In this document: positions 5,058 to 11,466 of the stretch, piece after piece | Position numbering within the stretch: the stretch's first letter is position 1 | How the letters are laid out: each line of letters begins with the position of its first letter | Assembly (NCBI GenBank): GCA_902783065.1 | Contig: CACZPV010000318.1 | Location: 1-11,466 of the forward strand | From: an uncultured Ruminococcus sp. | Lineage (GTDB): Bacteria; Bacillota; Clostridia; Oscillospirales; Acutalibacteraceae | Direction: 5' to 3' | Length of the DNA stretch: 11,466 nt | The notes under the pieces: model-generated | Told to the model about the DNA's origin: nothing | What the model saw: the letters and a program-made list of their open reading frames with translations, nothing else | The model's database searches: none | Program-made: the position numbers and the translations under genes

Positions 5058-7796
5058 TTACATTTCCCTAATAATACGTATTGTCTGTTCATAAATTCTG
5101 CGGCAATTGCTTTTATCCTGTCTTCCGAAAAATGCATCCCTTCTGAGTTTGTATTTCTCGCTGCGTTTGAAATTAGTTTCCATACCTCTGATCAATCTGT
5201 CACACAGTTCTTCCTTTTCAAACACAACCTCGCCAAAGCCATTTCTGGTTATGCCTTCGCCTTTATGCTCCGAATTAATCGGCAATCCCTGTGGAAAAAA
5301 GTACATTACACTCTTTCCGAGATATGCAAATCGGTATTGAAGATCAGAATAATCAGTCACAAGTGCTGATGCTCTGGTCAGAAGCTCTGTTTGTATCTGT
5401 TCGTTATAAGGATATACCCTGATCGTTGGATCATCAGGAAACAGAGAAGCATATTTTTCAATAGATTTCGGCATCAGTACAGCAATCTGCCAACCATACA
5501 GCTTGCATGCCTCCAGCAGTTCCTCATCTGAAAGCAGATCATTATATGCCTTAAAAAAGGAACTTTCCGTAAAACGGTAATAACCGGAATTCTCATAGAT
5601 TTTAAACAGCTTTCGTTTACCGGGAGCAATCAGAATTATCTTTTCTTTTTTGCGGCTTATAACATCCAGCATTGCACTTCCCGTAACCTTGATCATACTT
5701 TCATCGTAATCATAAATGGGAAGCAGAAGGTTTTCTTTTTCTTTCTGAGAAGCACAGAATACCATCTGTGTATTATCCCTGATACGGTTGTTATACTGCG
5801 CAGTTTCATATGTCATAAAGTAATTCTTGATTGAAATTGTCATTGCTGTCATCATATCACGCAGATACAGCTTATCCTTATCGTTAAATCCGATAGAATC
5901 ATATGGATCGCAGTCTTCCGCAAAAAGAATATCAGCTGCCAATGCGACAATTTTTGCTTTCTGAGAACCTGTTTCAATAATGTTTTCATAACCTTTGTCG
6001 GCGAGAAAATTATATTCGGGCGAATCTCTTTTCGCACATATATATGGTTCAAATTCACCGATTCTGTGCCTGTAAAAATAGCGGAACAACAAACTGCCGT
6101 TATAATTGACTCCCTTATCTTCATAAAAAAGAATAATTTTTTTCTTACCGCTGTTTCTGACCATAGAAACGGCATGCTTTCTGATCTTATTATAGTAAAA
6201 GCGTTCTCTGAGTCCGGAATTACGACTGACATCATTCAGAAATCTTGTTTCCGAAATAGTCAGCAGGCTTTCGGTTGCACGTCTGATGACGAGCGTTTTA
6301 CTTTTTTTATCATATGTCAGCACCCTGTCGCCGAAAACCGCATAAGGACTTTTCATTTCGTCATTCAATTTGGAATGAATTGTCGAAAAAGAAAGAGGCA
6401 TACGGAATCCAAGTTTCCGATATCTGAAATTAAGGCTTGCCGTATCGATCTTATTTTCATGATCAATCGGAATAAAAAAGCGAAAAGAATATCTTTTCAA
6501 AAATGACTGACCAAAATATTTTTTCAGTGTATATGCTTCTGAACGAATCACAGGATTTCTTTCGCCGTTATAGACGGAATATACACTGAAATCACTTTCA
6601 TCAAGGCAGGAACATCCTTTCAGAACGGCATCAATATACATACCCTCCTTATCAAAGTTAAGAATCTGAATTTCCGCTGTAATATTTTTTGATCTTGCCA
6701 GCAGAACACCATCGATATGACATACAAATTCTCCTGTCAGCGGAAGTGCAGCTATCCGATTTTCCGATACACGATATTTTTTTACAACAGTTTCCTTAGG
6801 AGATACCACATCTACTTCCGGAAGCAATCCGGCATCTCTGCGTTTCATCCTCATAAAACGGAAAGGCATTTCTTCATCAATACCGCTGAGCACACATAAC
6901 CGGCGGTTAAGAATAACCGTATCATCTATGTACTGCAGCGCCTTGGAACAAGCATCAAAAAACTCATTGACATGACTGCCGATGAGGACTTTTTTATAAT
7001 CATCATCTGCGTTCAATGCAAATTTAATCTCAATAAGATACATCATTATATACATAACGAATCCGATATTTTTATGACTTTTAAGCATTGGTATCATAAA
7101 ACCATTCACTGCTTTGGTATAGAACACAGCTGAATACTGTGGTTCATAGCGCTTTATATCCAATTCACATGGACAGGATGATGTATAGCTGCATTTTTCC
7201 GAATATACATAATTATATGTTTTCAGCAGAGCATCAATCAAAAACTTAACATCGTAATGAAAACGCTGGCTCTTATCAAAGCGCAGACCGGATACGATTC
7301 TTCTATGAAAAAAATAAGCACCAAGAAACAGGATAAATTTGTCAGGTGTATCACGAAGATGTACAGTACCGCCGACCATACCATCCATATACGGCTCATC
7401 CTCCGACTGCGGAACAGAGCGCATTGGTTTTATACAGAATATAGGCACTCTGCCGCTTTTAATCATATTAAACACATGACTAAAAGTTTTAGGCGAATAT
7501 ATGCCATAATTATCTATAAACGAGATATATGTTCCGGTAGAAAGCGGTGCCGCATGATTATAACTTTCCGATGGTTTTTCACCCACCGCATCCACGAAAT
7601 AAACATTATCAGGGTACAAACTGCTGTACTCAGTACATATTTCTGTAGAAAGCTTACTTCCGACAGAATCAATCAGCACCAACTGTACATTTTGTCTGAA
7701 GAACCTTTCATCACTGATGATAGATGTTATTGCTTTATTAATATTGGTATCACTCCGGATAAGAAGATTTATCGTAAAAAAGAATCTCTTGGCCAT
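5058..7796 (-). CDS. Glycosyltransferase family 2-like / CDP-glycerol glycerophosphotransferase-like fusion protein
   Basis: A 912-residue protein with three parts. Residues about 1-290 resemble a GT-A family-2 glycosyltransferase: a beta strand ending in LIDSVGS (41-47) and YISFIDNYGIYSP (90-102), where the family usually has a DxD-type FLDSDD. Residues about 340-470 are beta-rich and unassigned. Residues about 550-910 resemble the CDP-glycerol:poly(glycerophosphate) glycerophosphotransferase family (TagF-like), with SSFFKAYNDLL (745-755), VTDYSDLQYRFAYLGKSV (813-830) and GEGITRNGFGEVV (846-858). The catalytic-type histidines of that family appear absent: the HG position reads RDM (646-648) and the PHP position reads PKS (776-778). 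No signal peptide or clear membrane span is seen, so it would act on the inner face of the membrane. The start has AGGAG 6 nt upstream. The role in cell-surface polymer assembly is inferred; the substrate and activity are open. Confidence 0.78.
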   Translation of the reverse strand: MAKRFFFTINLLIRSDTNINKAITSIISDERFFRQNVQLVLIDSVGSKLSTEICTEYSSLYPDNVYFVDAVGEKPSESYNHAAPLSTGTYISFIDNYGIYSPKTFSHVFNMIKSGRVPIFCIKPMRSVPQSEDEPYMDGMVGGTVHLRDTPDKFILFLGAYFFHRRIVSGLRFDKSQRFHYDVKFLIDALLKTYNYVYSEKCSYTSSCPCELDIKRYEPQYSAVFYTKAVNGFMIPMLKSHKNIGFVMYIMMYLIEIKFALNADDDYKKVLIGSHVNEFFDACSKALQYIDDTVILNRRLCVLSGIDEEMPFRFMRMKRRDAGLLPEVDVVSPKETVVKKYRVSENRIAALPLTGEFVCHIDGVLLARSKNITAEIQILNFDKEGMYIDAVLKGCSCLDESDFSVYSVYNGERNPVIRSEAYTLKKYFGQSFLKRYSFRFFIPIDHENKIDTASLNFRYRKLGFRMPLSFSTIHSKLNDEMKSPYAVFGDRVLTYDKKSKTLVIRRATESLLTISETRFLNDVSRNSGLRERFYYNKIRKHAVSMVRNSGKKKIILFYEDKGVNYNGSLLFRYFYRHRIGEFEPYICAKRDSPEYNFLADKGYENIIETGSQKAKIVALAADILFAEDCDPYDSIGFNDKDKLYLRDMMTAMTISIKNYFMTYETAQYNNRIRDNTQMVFCASQKEKENLLLPIYDYDESMIKVTGSAMLDVISRKKEKIILIAPGKRKLFKIYENSGYYRFTESSFFKAYNDLLSDEELLEACKLYGWQIAVLMPKSIEKYASLFPDDPTIRVYPYNEQIQTELLTRASALVTDYSDLQYRFAYLGKSVMYFFPQGLPINSEHKGEGITRNGFGEVVFEKEELCDRLIRGMETNFKRSEKYKLRRDAFFGRQDKSNCRRIYEQTIRIIREM

Positions 7797-8262
7797 ATTA
7801 TACTCCTGATTTATTTATATACTTATCTCACCTGATAAAAAAGCAGACAGCCATGGCGGAAAATATCCTCGCAAATCCAAGCCTGATTTACTATCAGGAA
7901 TTAGTTTTACTGCAAACTTTGAAAAATCTCAAGATTATCATAAAACCTGAATCTGTGAAACCGGGTTTTAATGAACAGTGAATCAACAATAGCAGACAAC
8001 CGTAATATTATTGTATAAATACGTACAACTTTCCATATACATTATAGTACAACCCACGGCGCAATGTCAACATTTTAACGCAACGCAATATCTACCGGCG
8101 CCATTTGCCGATGCCGGAGCCAAAAGACATTTTTCCGGGGGGAAACCCTTTGTTTGAAAACAAAGTTTATGATCATTTTAACCGAAATTTTACTAAAAAT
8201 AATCAAATAAGTATAAAATTAATCTTAATATCGTCAAAAAATAAAAAGTTTTTAAAAATCTG
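7797..8262. other. Divergent intergenic region between the glycosyltransferase-like gene and glnN
   Basis: There is no convincing protein gene here. The left part (7797-8034) would be the leader of the minus-strand gene. It contains a 6-bp hairpin CCTGAT/ATCAGG (7882-7898) and an 8-codon reading frame (7854-7828, minus) with only a weak ribosome site. The minus-strand promoter lies at 8041-8070. The part 8095-8165 carries three consecutive short stem-loops, the first two GC-rich: CCGGC/GCCGG (8095-8099 with 8113-8117), TTTCC-GGGG-GGAAA (8132-8145) and CTTTGTT-TGAA-AACAAAG (8148-8165). After that the sequence is very A/T-rich up to the glnN promoter, as upstream promoter regions often are. Confidence 0.6.
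8041..8070 (-). promoter_or_regulatory. Promoter of the glycosyltransferase-like/HAD gene pair
   Basis: On the minus strand: TTGACA (8070-8065), an 18-bp spacer, TATAAT (8046-8041). Both hexamers match the vegetative consensus exactly. Start expected near 8034, giving an unusually long leader of about 240 nt before the ATG at 7796. Confidence 0.75.
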
Positions 8263-8291
8263 TTGACTTTTTCTAAAAATGGGTTTATAAT
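8263..8291 (+). promoter_or_regulatory. glnN promoter P1
   Basis: TTGACT (8263-8268), a 17-bp spacer, TATAAT (8286-8291), with an A/T-rich stretch upstream. Start expected near 8298, only about 8 nt before the terminator-like hairpin at 8306. Confidence 0.85.
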
Positions 8292-8305
8292 TCAGTCATC
8301 ACAGC

Positions 8306-8354
8306 AAAGGCGCTGTAGGTTGAACTAATTTGACCTACGGTGCCTTTTTGTTTT
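8306..8354 (+). terminator. Leader hairpin with U-tract (candidate attenuator) upstream of glnN
   Basis: AAAGGCGCTGTAGGT (8306-8320) pairs along its whole length with ACCTACGGTGCCTTT (8333-8347), 15 pairs with two G-U wobbles. Four further inner pairs are possible, closing on a CTAA loop. TTTTTGTTTT follows (8345-8354). This has the form of a strong intrinsic terminator, yet it lies between promoter P1 and glnN in the same direction, so it would act as an attenuator or end a short RNA of about 55 nt. Loop bases do not fit the ANTAR-target pattern as I know it. Confidence 0.75.
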
Positions 8355-8359
8355 ATAAT
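8330..8359 (+). promoter_or_regulatory. glnN promoter P2, nested in the leader hairpin
   Basis: TTGACC (8330-8335), an 18-bp spacer, TATAAT (8354-8359). The -35 lies in the loop and 3' arm of the hairpin and the -10 directly follows its T-tract. Transcripts from here (start near 8366) would bypass the hairpin and have a leader of about 110 nt to glnN. Confidence 0.6.
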
Positions 8360-8477
8360 CCGTTAAACGGCACATCCTTTACGCACCTGTATGCTGCGCT
8401 CAATGAAGAGAGTACAAAAGATGCAATCAGGAATATCCGATACGGAAAATTCAAGTTATTAGAATGGGGAGTTTTTT

Positions 8478-10568
8478 ATGGTAAATGTACCTGAAATGTT
8501 CGGCTCAGCTGTCTTTAATGACGACTCAATGAAGAAGTATCTTCCTAAGGGTACTTACAAGGAACTGAAAAAAACTATTGAGGACGGTAAGCCGCTTGAT
8601 ATCAATATTGCTAATATCGTGGCACATGCTATGAAAGAATGGGCAATTGAAAACGGCGCAACACATTTTACCCACTGGTTCCAGCCTATGACCGGCATTA
8701 CAGCCGAAAAACACGACAGTTTTATCTCGCCTACATCCGGCGGCGGTGTGATTATGGAATTTTCCGGTAAGGAACTGATTAAAGGCGAGCCTGATGCATC
8801 CAGTTTCCCTTCAGGCGGTATCCGCGCCACTTTTGAAGCAAGAGGCTATACTGCTTGGGATCCAACTTCCTATGCATTTATCAAAGATGGCTCGCTCTGT
8901 ATTCCTACAGCATTCTGTTCTTACACAGGTGAAGCACTTGACAAGAAAACTCCGCTACTTCGTTCAATGGAATGTATCAATACACAGGCTTTAAGAATTC
9001 TCCGCGTTTTCGGCGATACAGAAACGACACACGTTTCCACAACAGTAGGTCCGGAACAGGAATACTTCCTCGTTGATAAAAAAGCATACGAAAAGAGAAA
9101 AGATCTTATCTACTGCGGCAGAACACTTTTCGGTGCAAGACCTCCTAAAGGTCAGGAACTGGATGACCACTATTTCGGTTCCATAAAGCCAAGAGTATCT
9201 GCATTCATGAAAGATCTTGATCAGGAACTCTGGAAATACGGTATTTATGCAAAAACAAAACATAATGAAGTTGCACCGGCACAGCATGAACTGGCACCAA
9301 TTTTTGATACAACCAATATTGCAACTGATCATAACCAGCTGACAATGGAAATTATGAAAAAGATTGCCGAAAAACATGGTCTTGTTTGTCTGCTTCATGA
9401 AAAACCGTTTGCACGTGTAAATGGTTCGGGTAAACACAATAACTGGTCAATGTCTACCAATAAGGGTAAAAACCTTCTCGATCCAAGCAAGAACCCTCGT
9501 GAAAACACTCTCTTCCTTGTGTTCCTCGCAGCTGTTATCAGAGCTGTTGACGAAAATCAGGATCTTCTGAGAATTTCCGTGGCAAGTGCCGGCAATGACC
9601 ACAGACTCGGTGCTAACGAAGCACCTCCTGCCATCGTATCCATGTATCTCGGAGATGATCTGACAGAGGTTCTTCATTCAGTTCTCAGCGGCGAAGATTA
9701 TATATCTGACGGTAAACCGATTATGGAAACAACTGCCGAGGTTCTCCCGAACTTCACTATGGATACTTCCGACAGAAACCGTACTTCTCCTTTTGCATTC
9801 ACCGGCAACAAATTCGAATTCAGAATGGTCGGCTCAGCAGAAAATATCGCCTGTGCTAACTTTATGATTAATACAATGGTCGCTGATGTTCTGGAAGACT
9901 TTGCAAATCAGCTTGAAAAAGCTGATGATGTAAAATCAGCTGCGGAAAAACTTGTCAAGAAAACCGTCAAAGAACACAAAAGAATTATTTTCAACGGCAA
10001 TAACTATTCTGAGGAATGGGTTGAAGAAGCAGAAAGAAGAGGACTTCTTAACCTTCGCTCTCTCCCCGAAGCATTGCCACTCTATACCAGCGAAAAGAAC
10101 ATCAGGCTTTTCACAAAGCATAATGTTCTGACAGAAGTAGAACTCCGCTCCAGATGCGAGGTTCTTCTCGAAAAATACTCCAAGATCATCAATATAGAGG
10201 CACTTACGGCTCTCGATATGGCAAAGAAGGATATCGTTCCTGCTGTTACCTCTTATATCAGGGAACTGGCACAGACCGCAAGTCTTGTAAAATCTATTGA
10301 TCCCGAATTGGTTCCCGCTGCAGAAACTGAACTGCTCAAAAAACTGACTAATCTTCTGAATTGCTTTGTAAAGAAGATCGAGGTGCTTGACAAAGCTGTT
10401 GTAGGCGCCAAAGAAATTGAAGATGTTGCTGATAACGCAATGTATTTCAAGGAATCTGTACTATCCGCTATGCAGGAACTTCGTGCAGTAGCCGATGAGA
10501 TGGAATCAAATATGTCTGCAAAGGCATGGCCTTATCCCTCTTACGGCACGATGCTCTTTAGCGTATAA
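8478..10568 (+). CDS. glnN: Glutamine synthetase type III
   Basis: ATP-dependent ligation of ammonium to glutamate to give glutamine, the central step of ammonium assimilation, in the cytoplasm. At 696 residues it matches the large type III family rather than GlnA (about 440-470). Landmarks: the GSIII N-terminal HWFQPMTGITAEKHDSF (66-82); the metal/glutamate site GPEQEYF (191-197); HNEVAPAQHEL (262-272); ATP-site NGSGKHNNWS (315-324); NDHRLGANEAPPA (373-385); NRTSPFAFTGNKFEFRMVGS (434-453); and a helical C-terminal extension (about 470-680) ending in WPYPSYGTM. The ribosome site GGGGAG lies 6 nt before the ATG. The gene lies behind two consensus promoters and a terminator-like hairpin, and is followed by the ammonium transporter gene, so nitrogen-dependent control is likely. 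No truncation or frameshift is seen. Confidence 0.97.
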   Translation: MVNVPEMFGSAVFNDDSMKKYLPKGTYKELKKTIEDGKPLDINIANIVAHAMKEWAIENGATHFTHWFQPMTGITAEKHDSFISPTSGGGVIMEFSGKELIKGEPDASSFPSGGIRATFEARGYTAWDPTSYAFIKDGSLCIPTAFCSYTGEALDKKTPLLRSMECINTQALRILRVFGDTETTHVSTTVGPEQEYFLVDKKAYEKRKDLIYCGRTLFGARPPKGQELDDHYFGSIKPRVSAFMKDLDQELWKYGIYAKTKHNEVAPAQHELAPIFDTTNIATDHNQLTMEIMKKIAEKHGLVCLLHEKPFARVNGSGKHNNWSMSTNKGKNLLDPSKNPRENTLFLVFLAAVIRAVDENQDLLRISVASAGNDHRLGANEAPPAIVSMYLGDDLTEVLHSVLSGEDYISDGKPIMETTAEVLPNFTMDTSDRNRTSPFAFTGNKFEFRMVGSAENIACANFMINTMVADVLEDFANQLEKADDVKSAAEKLVKKTVKEHKRIIFNGNNYSEEWVEEAERRGLLNLRSLPEALPLYTSEKNIRLFTKHNVLTEVELRSRCEVLLEKYSKIINIEALTALDMAKKDIVPAVTSYIRELAQTASLVKSIDPELVPAAETELLKKLTNLLNCFVKKIEVLDKAVVGAKEIEDVADNAMYFKESVLSAMQELRAVADEMESNMSAKAWPYPSYGTMLFSV

Positions 10569-10637
10569 GACCAACAGAAAAGGCTTTTCTATCATAAATC
10601 TGATTATAAATCAAAAAACAATACTATCTGACACAAA

Positions 10638-10675
10638 GGCGTGTACAATGTTCTAACAGGAACATTGTATGCGCC
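10638..10675 (+). promoter_or_regulatory. Long hairpin in the glnN-amt intergenic region
   Basis: GGCGTGTACAATGTTC (10638-10653) pairs completely with GAACATTGTATGCGCC (10660-10675): 16 pairs including two adjacent G-U wobbles, with the six-base loop TAACAG. TGTATTATTTTT follows, so it may end glnN transcripts and/or attenuate amt. The 5' side CAAAGGCG-TGTA matches the glnN leader hairpin CAAAGGCGCTGTA. No consensus promoter is clear upstream; TACTAT (10622-10627) is a weak -10 candidate with no good -35. A small AGAAAA/TTTTCT stem (10576-10590) precedes it without a U-tract. Confidence 0.65.
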
Positions 10676-10719
10676 TGTATTATTTTTGCAGGGGTAAATT
10701 GATAAAAACCTTGCAGCGG

Positions 10720-10741
10720 TTCAGGGACAGCTTTCCCTGAA
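10720..10741 (+). promoter_or_regulatory. Second hairpin in the amt leader, just before the ribosome site
   Basis: TTCAGGGA (10720-10727) and TCCCTGAA (10734-10741) form a perfect 8-bp stem around the six-base loop CAGCTT. It ends 6 nt before the ribosome site AAGGAGGA (10748-10755) and has no U-tract, so it is not a terminator. It could affect translation or be part of a two-hairpin regulatory leader together with the stem at 10638-10675. Confidence 0.5.
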
Positions 10742-10762
10742 GTCAGAAAGGAGGAGACAATT

Positions 10763-11466
10763 ATGGATGCAAATATGCAGACAATTATTTCAGAGGCGGT
10801 GAGTAAATCAAATGAATTTACAATCGCCATATGGTATCTTATAGGAGCAGCTTTGGTATTTTTTATGCAGTGCGGCTTCGCGATGGTAGAAACAGGGTTC
10901 ACAAGGGCTAAAAATGCCGGCAACATTATCATGAAGAATCTTATGGATTTCTGTATCGGTACGGTTATGTTTATTTTTCTTGGATTCGGACTGATGATGT
11001 CGGAAAATTATTTGTTCGGTCTGATCGGCGTTCCGAATATGCAGATCTTTACCGACTTCAATAATTTTCCATGGTCATCGTTTGTATTTAATCTGGTTTT
11101 CTGTGCAACAGCTGCAACCATCGTTTCAGGTGCTATGGCAGAACGAACAAAATTTATATCTTATTGTATATACAGCGGACTGATCAGTCTTATAGTCTAC
11201 CCTATTGAAGCAGGTTGGGTATGGAACAGTCAGGGCTGGCTGGCTCAGTTTGGTTTCATTGACTTTGCAGGTTCTGCATGTATTCACACAGTGGGCGGTA
11301 TCTCTGCTCTGATCGGTGCAGCAATGGTAGGTCCCCGTATCGGCAAGTATACCAAAGACGGTAAACCAAGAGCAATACCCGGTCACAGTCTGACACTTGG
11401 TGCACTCGGTGTATTTATTCTGTGGTTTGGCTGGTACGGCTTTAACGGCGCTGCTGCAACCGATAT
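10763..11466 (+). CDS. amt: Ammonium transporter, Amt/Mep/Rh family (N-terminal part, cut by window edge)
   Basis: Trimeric inner-membrane channel for ammonium. 234 full codons are present of a usual 400-470. Conserved blocks: CGFAMVETGFTRAKNAGNI (37-55); ATAATIVSGAMAERTKF (115-131); GWVWNSQGWLAQFGFIDFAGS (151-171; landmark residues Asp167 and Gly170) with His175, matching the first pore histidine of AmtB; and LWFGWYGFNGAAA (220-232). Several hydrophobic spans are visible (about 21-43, 63-80, 106-124, 134-150, 170-190, 209-231). The first residues are not a typical cleaved signal peptide. The ribosome site AAGGAGGA lies 7 nt before the ATG. It lies 194 bp after glnN on the same strand, behind two hairpins. 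The usual partner glnK is not seen and could lie beyond the window. Confidence 0.95.
   Translation, partial: MDANMQTIISEAVSKSNEFTIAIWYLIGAALVFFMQCGFAMVETGFTRAKNAGNIIMKNLMDFCIGTVMFIFLGFGLMMSENYLFGLIGVPNMQIFTDFNNFPWSSFVFNLVFCATAATIVSGAMAERTKFISYCIYSGLISLIVYPIEAGWVWNSQGWLAQFGFIDFAGSACIHTVGGISALIGAAMVGPRIGKYTKDGKPRAIPGHSLTLGALGVFILWFGWYGFNGAAATD

Noticed and set aside
7257..7835. 192-codon plus-strand frame opposite the start of the glycosyltransferase-like gene
   Set aside because: It lies antisense to a gene with a coherent domain pattern, has no ribosome site and shows no recognisable protein motif; it is a shadow of the opposite strand.
8298..8477. Glutamine riboswitch or classical ANTAR target in the glnN leader
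   Set aside because: Known glutamine riboswitches are described from cyanobacteria and related sequences, and their core was not recognised here. The ANTAR pattern needs two hairpins with six-base loops carrying A at position 1 and G at position 4, which is not seen; a regulatory role is kept open without naming the class.
8991..9437. 148-codon minus-strand frame inside glnN
   Set aside because: It lies fully antisense to conserved glutamine synthetase motifs, with no ribosome site or family resemblance.
10576..10590. glnN terminator AGAAAA-GGC-TTTTCT
   Set aside because: The stem is only 6 bp, A/T-rich with a 3-base loop and no following U-tract; the hairpin at 10638-10675 is the better candidate.

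Overview
The window looks like the chromosome of a low-GC Gram-positive anaerobe of class Clostridia, most likely a Ruminococcus-type member of the Oscillospiraceae. Three things point this way: a complete ctsR-mcsA-mcsB-clpC order, a type III glutamine synthetase next to an Amt transporter, and strong TTGACx/TATAAT promoters with GGAGG-type ribosome binding sites. The genus is inferred from protein flavour only. All genes look chromosomal and intact. No rRNA, tRNA, CRISPR array or insertion sequence was seen.

Left block (about 1-4253, minus strand): the class III heat-shock, protein-arginine-phosphorylation operon. Transcription starts near 4201 from a textbook promoter covered by CtsR-type heptad repeats. 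It passes a possible 32-codon small ORF, then reads ctsR (repressor), mcsA (zinc-finger/UVR activator), mcsB (protein arginine kinase) and clpC (AAA+ unfoldase, cut by the window edge). CtsR represses the operon. McsB with McsA phosphorylates arginines on CtsR and on damaged proteins, and ClpC with ClpP (not in the window) degrades the marked proteins. The 257-bp mcsB-clpC gap holds two copies of an 11-bp palindrome with centres 23 bp apart, which suggests extra control of clpC.

Middle block (4257-8070, minus strand): a two-gene unit with its own consensus promoter. It holds a 912-residue protein joining a family-2 glycosyltransferase-like domain to a CDP-glycerol glycerophosphotransferase-like domain, followed by a HAD phosphatase of the beta-phosphoglucomutase type and a hairpin terminator. 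The large protein resembles surface-polymer (teichoic-acid-like) enzymes, but residues normally considered catalytic appear replaced in both domains.

Right block (8263-11466, plus strand): nitrogen assimilation. A strong promoter is followed at once by a long terminator-like hairpin, and a second consensus promoter is nested in that hairpin. Next come glnN (type III glutamine synthetase) and then, after a leader with another long hairpin, an ammonium transporter cut by the window edge. The transporter brings in ammonium and the synthetase fixes it into glutamine. The two leader hairpins begin with the same sequence and may be a shared nitrogen-responsive element.
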